DNA from: Rikenellaceae bacterium
GTDB lineage: Bacteria > Bacteroidota > Bacteroidia > Bacteroidales > UBA932
Direction of reading: 5' to 3'
DNA length: 39,350 bases
Assembly: GCA_900769905.1 (NCBI GenBank)
Contig: CAAGIL010000108.1
Span: 1 to 39,350, forward strand
Shown piece after piece: positions 33,573 to 39,350 of this stretch. The notes below the pieces were generated by a model. The model had not been told where the DNA came from. It did no database searches and worked only from the letters and a program-made list of their open reading frames with translations. The position numbers were made by a program, and so were the translations under genes. Each line of letters starts with the position of its first letter. The first letter of the stretch is position 1.

Positions 33573-36299
33573 ATGTTTGAAATGAAAAAACGCGTTTACT
33601 GTTTCGGCGGCAAGACCGCCGAGGGCGACGGCTCAATGCGTGAGCTGCTCGGTGGTAAGGGCGCCAATCTTGCTGAAATGAGCAAGTTGGGTATGCCTGT
33701 TCCTGCAGGATTCACAATCACGACCGAGTGCTGTGCAGAGTACTATGAACTCGGTGGCGGTTACACCAACGAACTCAAGGCCGAAGTCAAGGCCGCTCTC
33801 GAAGCTACCGAGAAGCAGATGGGCAAAAAATTCGGTGATCCTAACGATCCTCTTCTTGTGAGCTGCCGTTCCGGCGCAAGAAGCTCAATGCCGGGTATGA
33901 TGGATACCATCCTCAACATCGGTCTTTGCTCAGAGACCATCCCGGGAATGATTGCCAAGACCGGCAATCCTCGTTTTGTTTATGACGCATACCGCCGTCT
34001 CATCATGATGTACTCAGACGTGGTGATGGAAAAGGCGGAAGGAATCGAACCTGCGGACGGACAGGGCATACGCCAGCAGCTCGACCGCATGATGTCCGAG
34101 CTCAAGGAGTCCAGGGGCTATACCTCCGACACCGAAATCACTGCCGACGAGCTCAAGGAGCTCTGCGAGAAGTTCAAGGTGAAGGTCAAGGAAGTTCTCG
34201 GAGTAGAGTTCCCTGACACCGCATCCGCCCAGCTTTGGGGTTCTATCGGAGGCGTGTTCAAGTCCTGGAACGGAAAGCGCGCCATCGCATACCGCCGCAT
34301 CGAGAAGATTCCTGATGACTGGGGTACCGCAGTGAACGTGCAGTCAATGGTATTCGGCAACATGGGCAATACCTCCGCTACCGGTGTGGCATTCTCCCGC
34401 AACCCGGCCAACGGTGACAACAAGTTCTACGGAGAGTGGCTCATCAACGCCCAGGGCGAGGATGTGGTTGCAGGTATCCGTACTCCTAACCCGCTCAACG
34501 AAGCCACCAAGAACGAGCACAACAAGGATCTCGAGTCCCTCGAGACCGCAATGCCGGAAGTTTACAAGGAGCTCGACGAGATCCGCAAGGCTCTCGAAAG
34601 CCACTTCCACGATATGCAGGATATTGAGTTTACCATTCAGGAAGGCAAGCTCTGGATGCTTCAGTGCCGTATTGGCAAGCGCACCGGTCTCGCTGCCCTC
34701 CAGATGGCTATGGATATGCTCTCCGAGGGTATGATCGACGAGAAGACCGCAGTGATGAGGGTCGCTCCGTCCCAGCTCGACGAGATTCTCCACCCTATCC
34801 TCAACGCCGCCTCCGAGAAGGCTGCAAAGGTTGTGGGCCGCGGTCTTCCTGCATCTCCGGGCGGAGCTGTGGGTATGCTCGTGTTCGACTCCGAGTCCGC
34901 AATGGCTGCTGCAGCCGAGGGCAAGAAGGTAATCCTCGTCCGTGAGGAGACCTCCCCTGAGGACATCGAGGGTATGAGGGCATCGTCCGGTATCCTCACC
35001 ATGCGCGGAGGTATGACCTCCCACGCCGCTCTCGTGGCCCGTGGCTGGGGCAAGTGCTGCATCGTAGGTTGCGACTCCATGAAGATCAACCTCGAGGAGA
35101 AGACCCTCAGCTTCGCCGGCAACGGCAAGGTTTACAAGGAAGGTGACTGGTTCTCACTCAACGGTGGAAAGGGCCTCGTTTACGATTCCAAAATCGAGAC
35201 CATGGATGCCAGCGAGAACCCTCTCTTCATCAAGTTCATGAGCATTGTGGACAAGTATCGCCGCCTCGGCATCCGCACCAATGCGGATACCCCTGAGGAT
35301 GCCCAGAGGGCTCTCTCATTCGGCGCTGAGGGCATCGGCCTCTTCCGTATCGAGCATATGTTCTACGGCAAGAACTCCGAGACTCCTCTTTCCAAGCTCC
35401 GCAAGATGATACTCTGCAACACCGACGAAGAGCGCAAGGCCGCTCTCGCAGAACTTGAGCCGTTCATCAAGGCTTCAGTGAAGAGTACCCTCAAGATTAT
35501 GGACGGCAAGCCGGTTGTATTCCGTCTGCTTGACCCGCCTCTCCACGAGTTCGTCCCTAAGACCATCGAGAAAGAGCAGGAGCTTGCAAACGAGCTCGGA
35601 ATCAAGGTTGAGGAAGTCATCAAGAGAGGTGAGAGCCTCCACGAGGTCAACCCTATGATGGGTCTCCGTGGTGTCCGTCTCCACGTGGCATATCCTCTTA
35701 TCGCCGAGACCCAGTACAGGGCCATTTTCACCGCAGTGGCAGAACTCCAGAAGGACGGTCTCCATCCTCAGGCAGAGATAATGATCCCTGTGACCGTGTC
35801 CGCCCGCGAGCTCAGCTTCCAGAAGGCAATCTGCGACCGCATCAAGAGCGAGGTTGAGATCCACACCGAGCAGACCATCGAGTACCACTTCGGTACCATG
35901 ATCGAGATCCCTCGTGCAGCCCTCACCGGTGAGAGAATGGCACGTACCGCCGAGTTCTTCTCCTTCGGTACCAACGACCTCACCCAGATGACCTTCGGCT
36001 TCTCACGTGACGATGTCGGCACCTTTATGGGTGACTATCTCGGACACAAGATCCTCGATGCCGATCCGTTCCAGACCATCGACACCAAGGGTGTGGGCAA
36101 GCTCGTAGAGTACGGCATCCAGGCAGGACGCGGCAGAAGGGCCGACCTCAAGTGCGGTGTCTGCGGCGAGCACGGTGGAGATCCTGATTCCATCAAGTTC
36201 TTCAACAGCATAGGCGTTGACTACGTCAGCTGCTCACCGTTCCGCGTTCCTATCGCCCGTCTTGCAGCGGCTCAGGCCGCCATCGCCCAGGCGAGGTAA
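33573..36299 (+). CDS. ppdK: Pyruvate, phosphate dikinase
   Basis: This 908-residue enzyme interconverts pyruvate, ATP and phosphate with phosphoenolpyruvate, AMP and pyrophosphate, serving glycolysis or gluconeogenesis. The N-terminal ATP-grasp domain begins GGKGANLAEMSKLGMPVPAGFTITTE, with SCRSGARSSMPGMMDTILNIGL near 95. The phosphohistidine domain carries GGMTSHAALVARGWGKCCIVG, with the catalytic His near 484. The C-terminal TIM barrel ends with LKCGVCGEHGGDP, its catalytic Cys near 862, and VSCSPFRVPIARLAAAQA. The length is normal. It is transcribed alone between its own promoter and a strong terminator. The codons are strongly biased (many ATC, CTC, AAG), as in highly expressed genes. 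Confidence 0.97.
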   Translation: MFEMKKRVYCFGGKTAEGDGSMRELLGGKGANLAEMSKLGMPVPAGFTITTECCAEYYELGGGYTNELKAEVKAALEATEKQMGKKFGDPNDPLLVSCRSGARSSMPGMMDTILNIGLCSETIPGMIAKTGNPRFVYDAYRRLIMMYSDVVMEKAEGIEPADGQGIRQQLDRMMSELKESRGYTSDTEITADELKELCEKFKVKVKEVLGVEFPDTASAQLWGSIGGVFKSWNGKRAIAYRRIEKIPDDWGTAVNVQSMVFGNMGNTSATGVAFSRNPANGDNKFYGEWLINAQGEDVVAGIRTPNPLNEATKNEHNKDLESLETAMPEVYKELDEIRKALESHFHDMQDIEFTIQEGKLWMLQCRIGKRTGLAALQMAMDMLSEGMIDEKTAVMRVAPSQLDEILHPILNAASEKAAKVVGRGLPASPGGAVGMLVFDSESAMAAAAEGKKVILVREETSPEDIEGMRASSGILTMRGGMTSHAALVARGWGKCCIVGCDSMKINLEEKTLSFAGNGKVYKEGDWFSLNGGKGLVYDSKIETMDASENPLFIKFMSIVDKYRRLGIRTNADTPEDAQRALSFGAEGIGLFRIEHMFYGKNSETPLSKLRKMILCNTDEERKAALAELEPFIKASVKSTLKIMDGKPVVFRLLDPPLHEFVPKTIEKEQELANELGIKVEEVIKRGESLHEVNPMMGLRGVRLHVAYPLIAETQYRAIFTAVAELQKDGLHPQAEIMIPVTVSARELSFQKAICDRIKSEVEIHTEQTIEYHFGTMIEIPRAALTGERMARTAEFFSFGTNDLTQMTFGFSRDDVGTFMGDYLGHKILDADPFQTIDTKGVGKLVEYGIQAGRGRRADLKCGVCGEHGGDPDSIKFFNSIGVDYVSCSPFRVPIARLAAAQAAIAQAR

Positions 36300-36315
36300 T
36301 TCCGGAAACATATTG

Positions 36316-36354
36316 AAAAAGATGACCTTGAGTTTGCTCAGGGTCATCTTTTTT
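36316..36354. terminator. Strong bidirectional terminator between ppdK and the HIRAN gene
   Basis: AAAAAGATGACCTTGAG pairs with CTCAGGGTCATCTTTTTT around the loop TTTG. Downstream U-runs exist on both strands because the arms end in A5 and T6. It serves ppdK on the plus strand and the kinase/HIRAN pair on the minus strand. Confidence 0.92.
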
Positions 36355-36380
36355 GTGTTGCTATCGCGGAGATACCTGCG

Positions 36381-37040
36381 TTAGAAGGATACCTTGATAA
36401 ATGCCTTGTTCAGATGTCCATTCTTATTGACTGTTTTAACGGTAATTTTGAGCCTGTCTCCTTTCTTCTTGTAGAATACTCGTGAATGAATTCGTTTTAC
36501 GCGTCCTACATAGACATCTCCTTTGAAGACCTTAATGGCGAATTTGTCAAATTCGTTAGTTGTGTCGCGCTCCCATCTCAACGCATCTCCTTCTTCGAGG
36601 ATGTCTGCGGGCAATTGGAGATGAGTCAGACTGCAAAGTTCACTCGTGAAGGACAATCCTCTAACAGGATTGTAATCAGCAAGCAACTCGAAATTATCAG
36701 TTGGAAGTAATCCCTGTGTATGAGCAAGGAGGTAGTACTTGTCGTCCGTTCTTGATGGATCTATCTCCCAATATGCATAATACTTGTGTATATCTTCACG
36801 CTCAGATTTATTCAGTCGTTGGCCAAAAATATCCAACACATGATCGGAATAGACCTTGGTCTCATCCGGGAAATCAGGATATATGACAAATCCGTCTTTT
36901 TTCGCGACTTCGAGTCCTTCCTTGATGTATCTGAAGGTAACTCCATCAGTTGCATTTCTCTTTATGACACCAATTATGACGCGAGAGCATCCGGGGCCCT
37001 TACGCCAAGCGAGGAAAATATGTCCTATCCCATCTTTCAT
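36381..37040 (-). CDS. HIRAN-domain protein with HipA-N/HipS-like N-terminal region
   Basis: This 219-residue protein has two parts. Residues about 1-90 (IFLAWRKGPGCSRVIIGVIKRNATDGVTFRYI, GFVIYPDFPDETKVYSDHVLDIFGQRL) resemble the small N-terminal subdomain of HipA, which stands alone as HipS in HipBST systems. Residues about 125-219 look like a HIRAN domain: LQLPADILEEGDALRWERD, NEFDKFAIKVFKGDVYVGRVKR. HIRAN domains recognise DNA ends or damaged DNA. The start ATG overlaps the kinase stop as ATGA, so translation is coupled. By analogy with HipS this could be the antitoxin or regulator of the kinase; that is inference. Base composition is AT-richer than the neighbours. Confidence 0.72.
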   Translation of the reverse strand: MKDGIGHIFLAWRKGPGCSRVIIGVIKRNATDGVTFRYIKEGLEVAKKDGFVIYPDFPDETKVYSDHVLDIFGQRLNKSEREDIHKYYAYWEIDPSRTDDKYYLLAHTQGLLPTDNFELLADYNPVRGLSFTSELCSLTHLQLPADILEEGDALRWERDTTNEFDKFAIKVFKGDVYVGRVKRIHSRVFYKKKGDRLKITVKTVNKNGHLNKAFIKVSF

Positions 37041-37987
37041 ATCTGGAGTTCAAAGAGTCTGTCAACACGCAAAGATACGAGTTTTATCAGGAAATCCTTG
37101 CGAGTTTGAGGAATTTTTTGTGACGAATGCTCTTCTGGGAGGCATTCGTCCACGTCATTAATTATATTTTTAATGGTCTGCACATCGTATTTTTCGCGAA
37201 TGGAACTAATGATTTCATTTACAATATCCTTATATCCGAATGCTGATACCTTACTAATGAGATCAAGGTGTTTTTGCTTGCCTTTTTCTCCTTCCCAATG
37301 TATTTCAGATTGTCCGCGTTTTATATATGCTTCAAGTTGAACTCTGTCTTTCAACATTTGTGATACTTTCTCGTCCGAAAGTTCTCGTCCCATACTGCTG
37401 CCGCTGTCATATATTGGAGCAAAAGCATATGAAGTCTCTGCTACATGTTTCCTCTTTCGAAATATTGTTCCTTTATCAACCAGTTTGTTGGATACAATGA
37501 TGCTCCAGTTTTCTTGATGGCGGTCTTCATTCCCGATAATGCTATCAAAAACAATGATTTCAATAAGATCCCTGATAAAGCCTTCCTGTTGAAAACGAGT
37601 GGTCAATAATTTTTCAATGATTTGGAAGGTATATGCGTCCTTATTATTGATATCATACATAGAATCGAATCCCGTCAACCATTTGTATCCTTCCTGCAGT
37701 TCTTCCTTCTGAGGTTCAATCATTGATTTGGAAAGACATCCAATCCTGTCGTCCTTCCAAGCCACATCGTAATGGAGAATATCAAGACCCAGCGCGTCTC
37801 CAATTTCCGATGCAATCACCTCCGACCAGAATTCGTATTTGTAGTCAATCACTTTCTTTTTGAGCGAAGTTTTGAAGTAGTAGAGGCATCCATCTTCAGG
37901 ATTCTCCACCACTGTCTTATCTCTGGTACCACCTGTTCCGTAGTACTGATGTTCTTCCCATTGGGATATGTCGAAAAACTTCACCAT
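37037..37987 (-). CDS. HipA/HipT/CtkA-like serine/threonine kinase
   Basis: The ATG at 37987 gives 316 residues; an in-frame TTG at 37999 is an alternative. A Gly-rich loop YGTGGTRDK (about 16-24) is followed by a candidate ATP lysine in YYFKTS (K39). The HipA-type catalytic loop is IGNEDRHQENWSII (D155, N160) at about 151-164, and the metal-binding Asp lies in APIYDSGSS (about 190-198). It lacks the HipA N-terminal subdomain, as HipT and CtkA do. The related region is in the downstream gene instead. HipA-family toxins phosphorylate aminoacyl-tRNA synthetases or other targets and arrest growth; the target here is unknown. No HipB-like DNA-binding gene is adjacent. A sampled line at 37201 is only 30% GC, suggesting transfer. 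Confidence 0.8.
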   Translation of the reverse strand: MVKFFDISQWEEHQYYGTGGTRDKTVVENPEDGCLYYFKTSLKKKVIDYKYEFWSEVIASEIGDALGLDILHYDVAWKDDRIGCLSKSMIEPQKEELQEGYKWLTGFDSMYDINNKDAYTFQIIEKLLTTRFQQEGFIRDLIEIIVFDSIIGNEDRHQENWSIIVSNKLVDKGTIFRKRKHVAETSYAFAPIYDSGSSMGRELSDEKVSQMLKDRVQLEAYIKRGQSEIHWEGEKGKQKHLDLISKVSAFGYKDIVNEIISSIREKYDVQTIKNIINDVDECLPEEHSSQKIPQTRKDFLIKLVSLRVDRLFELQI

Positions 37988-38022
37988 AAAAATATGCAAT
38001 GGAGATTTTTCCCCATCTCAAA

Positions 38023-38030
38023 CAAAGATA
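38023..38030 (-). promoter_or_regulatory. -7 promoter element of the kinase/HIRAN pair
   Basis: TATCTTTG on the minus strand matches TAnnTTTG. The start would fall near 38017, giving a leader of about 30 bases. No clear -33 TTTG was found at the right spacing, so the promoter may be weak or activator-dependent. Confidence 0.5.
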
Positions 38031-38198
38031 ACAATAATTCAGTATTCTGTTAACATTCGCTGAAGACTTCATTCGTTAACTTGACAGATTATATAATCAG
38101 GAGACTCATCACTATGAGGCTGAAGGCAAGATGGATCATAGAGGAGATTGGGAAAGCAGGATGAACTTTTGGCTGGACAGATTCCTTTAAAGATTTAT

Positions 38199-38206
38199 TA
38201 TATTTG
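38199..38206 (+). promoter_or_regulatory. -7 promoter element of the deoxyribosyltransferase-like fusion gene
   Basis: TATATTTG matches TAnnTTTG. The expected transcription start (about 38212) coincides with the ATG at 38212, suggesting a leaderless mRNA. A TTTG exists at 38168-38171, but 27 bases away, longer than the usual spacing. Confidence 0.45.
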
Positions 38207-38211
38207 TGTTT

Positions 38212-39042
38212 ATGCAAGGCAAGTATAAGGTCATAACCTTGTGCGGGAGCACGCGCTTCAAGGAGCAGTTCATTGAGGCGCAGAAGCATCTGACCCTCGA
38301 GGGGAACATTGTAATCAGCGTCGGGCTGTTCGGCCATTCCGGCGATGACGAGGTGTGGACTGAGGGGACGAAGGCAATGCTGGACGATATGCACAAGCGC
38401 AAGATTGATATGGCGGATGAAATATTCGTCATCAATGTCGGGGGCTACATCGGCAGCAGTACCCGCAGCGAGATTGAGTATGCCAAGAGGGCAGGGAAGG
38501 CCGTCCGCTACCTCGAAGACCCGGAACAACAACGGCTGCTTAAGCGTTATTCGGAGCTGTTCCAATCCCTGAACACGGCCAAGCGGATGGGGAAGTCGGC
38601 GCCCCACAAGGCAGTGATGCTCATCAGTGTCATTGATATGATTCAGACAGGACTGGTAACGGAGAACACGATTTATTTCACAGAGGCCCTCGAGAGGATG
38701 TTTGAATTGAACTGGAAGCGTTATGTCGGGGACAGCATCCTGTTTAACCCGACGCCTGCGACACCGTTCTGGCATCTGGGCGGAGAGCCGTTCTGGTCGC
38801 TACGGCGGGAAGACAGCGGTAAGATTGGCGATATCCGGACAACGCCCTCTGCCGGCCAGCTACGGTCGATGAGCATCGTGGCGAGCCTGGACAAGGTCCT
38901 GTTCACATTGCTGCAGGATGAGCTGGCCGCTGGTCAGCTGAGGCTCTTGCTGGTGAATTCATATCTCACTGCTCCCAAACCTCAAATCCCTAAAGCACTC
39001 CCGTTCTTTATCGGGATGGTGGCAACGAGGCTGTTTATGTAG
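38212..39042 (+). CDS. Nucleoside 2-deoxyribosyltransferase-like domain fused to ScoMcrA-type DNA sulfur-binding-like domain
   Basis: The ATG at 38212 gives 276 residues; a GTG two codons earlier is an alternative. Residues about 5-102 (VITLCGSTRFKEQF, MADEIFVINVGGYIGSSTRSEIEYAKRAGKAVRYLE) form a Rossmann-like deoxyribosyltransferase-type fold. E88 in STRSEIEYA sits where those enzymes have the catalytic Glu. Residues about 115-252 (SAPHKAVMLISVIDMI, NPTPATPFWHLGGEPFWSL, AGQLRLLLVNSYL) resemble the sulfur-binding domain of ScoMcrA-like restriction enzymes, which reads modified DNA. The usual HNH nuclease is absent; an odd 25-residue tail follows. A modified-DNA-sensing effector acting on nucleotides is a plausible but unproven role. 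It lies next to the HipT-like module. Confidence 0.68.
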   Translation: MQGKYKVITLCGSTRFKEQFIEAQKHLTLEGNIVISVGLFGHSGDDEVWTEGTKAMLDDMHKRKIDMADEIFVINVGGYIGSSTRSEIEYAKRAGKAVRYLEDPEQQRLLKRYSELFQSLNTAKRMGKSAPHKAVMLISVIDMIQTGLVTENTIYFTEALERMFELNWKRYVGDSILFNPTPATPFWHLGGEPFWSLRREDSGKIGDIRTTPSAGQLRSMSIVASLDKVLFTLLQDELAAGQLRLLLVNSYLTAPKPQIPKALPFFIGMVATRLFM

Positions 39043-39350
39043 CGTCGGCCGGCAGACTTATCCCTCGTGCAAATCACCTCGCACAAAGGCTATTTCTAAC
39101 TGATTGATTGTTAGGAAGCTTTCACAAGGTGAGATTCCTGTTCTGGAAATCATAATCGAAGAACAGATAGACTTCGGAAAAATCGGAAGATGTCATTCCC
39201 TGTACAAATGGGCTATCCGGATTGTTCCTATATTTGGCGTGCCATCTCCCGTTTCAAGCAGGAAATTGTTTAAGTCGGACTTACCGCAGTCGAAAGTTTT
39301 GAGGGAATCTTTCCCGGGAACGAAATTTCGTATGAGAGGTTTCATAAAAC
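39043..39350. other. Region after the fusion gene, mostly gene remnants
   Basis: This 308-base end of the window has no intact gene. It holds the GNAT-like fragment and the 24-residue frame on the minus strand (39122-39345) and nothing convincing on the plus strand. A weak inverted pair GTGC/GCAC lies near 39065-39095. Confidence 0.5.
39193..39345 (-). pseudogene. Short GNAT-acetyltransferase-like fragment
   Basis: The ATG at 39345 opens 50 residues (MKPLIRNFVPGKDSLKTFDC...) containing FDCGKSDLNNFLLE. This resembles the N-terminal start of small GNAT acetyltransferases, including toxin types. The frame then loses similarity and stops at 39195-39193. A second 24-residue frame (39196-39122) overlaps as ATGA and reads SEVYLFFDYDFQNRNL, a fragment I do not recognise. 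No acetyl-CoA motif is present. I read this as remnants left by recombination; a true short peptide gene is possible. Confidence 0.35.

Noticed and set aside
38089..38775. 228-codon minus-strand frame opposite the fusion gene
   Set aside because: The plus-strand protein has recognisable deoxyribosyltransferase-like and sulfur-binding-like motifs; the opposite frame shows none.

Overview
The window looks like a chromosome segment of a Bacteroidota bacterium, most likely of the order Bacteroidales. The signs are two SusC/SusD outer-membrane pairs, several promoters of the Bacteroidales type (TTTG or TTG, then 19-21 bases, then TAnnTTTG), few clear Shine-Dalgarno sites, and a full-length pyruvate phosphate dikinase. 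No rRNA, tRNA, CRISPR array or transposase was seen.

Region A (1-6672, minus strand) is a small polysaccharide-utilisation operon with its own promoter. Its order of transcription is a GH30 glycoside hydrolase lipoprotein, SusC, SusD, and a secreted nucleoside-hydrolase-fold protein cut off by the window edge. Region B (about 6720-7735) is a gene-poor kilobase packed with repeats: GGGGC hairpins, a 167-bp nested palindrome, and a five-unit degenerate tandem repeat. A strong intrinsic terminator closes the next operon at its right edge.

Region C (7736-23342, minus strand) is one tightly spaced 11-gene operon behind a single recognisable promoter. Its order is split transketolase (N half, C half), glycerol-kinase-like FGGY kinase, fucose/arabinose-isomerase-type isomerase, GRP/DMT sugar permease, SusC, SusD, CE1-type esterase with an N-terminal CBM48-like domain, DUF1593 lipoprotein, second CE1-type esterase, and second DUF1593 lipoprotein. 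Isomerase, kinase and two-subunit transketolase together match the logic of the non-oxidative D-apiose route (apiose, apulose, apulose 4-phosphate, then DHAP plus xylulose 5-phosphate). The secreted esterases and nucleoside-hydrolase-fold proteins would be suited to stripping an acylated furanoside. I infer that regions A and C form a pentofuranoside (possibly apiosyl) utilisation locus. The substrate is not proven by sequence.

Region D (23480-36354) is mostly housekeeping: a secreted metallo-beta-lactamase-fold hydrolase, then (minus) folC with a large alpha-2-macroglobulin-like protein. It continues (plus) with a PurL-like half protein, a PIN-PhoH ATPase and ppdK, ending in a strong bidirectional terminator.

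Region E (36381-39350) is accessory. It holds an AT-rich two-gene module of a HipA/HipT-like kinase and a HipS-like plus HIRAN protein. Next is an apparently leaderless gene fusing a nucleoside deoxyribosyltransferase-like domain to a ScoMcrA-type DNA sulfur-binding-like domain. Last comes a short acetyltransferase-like remnant. This looks like a small defence or toxin island and is the most novel part besides the sugar locus.
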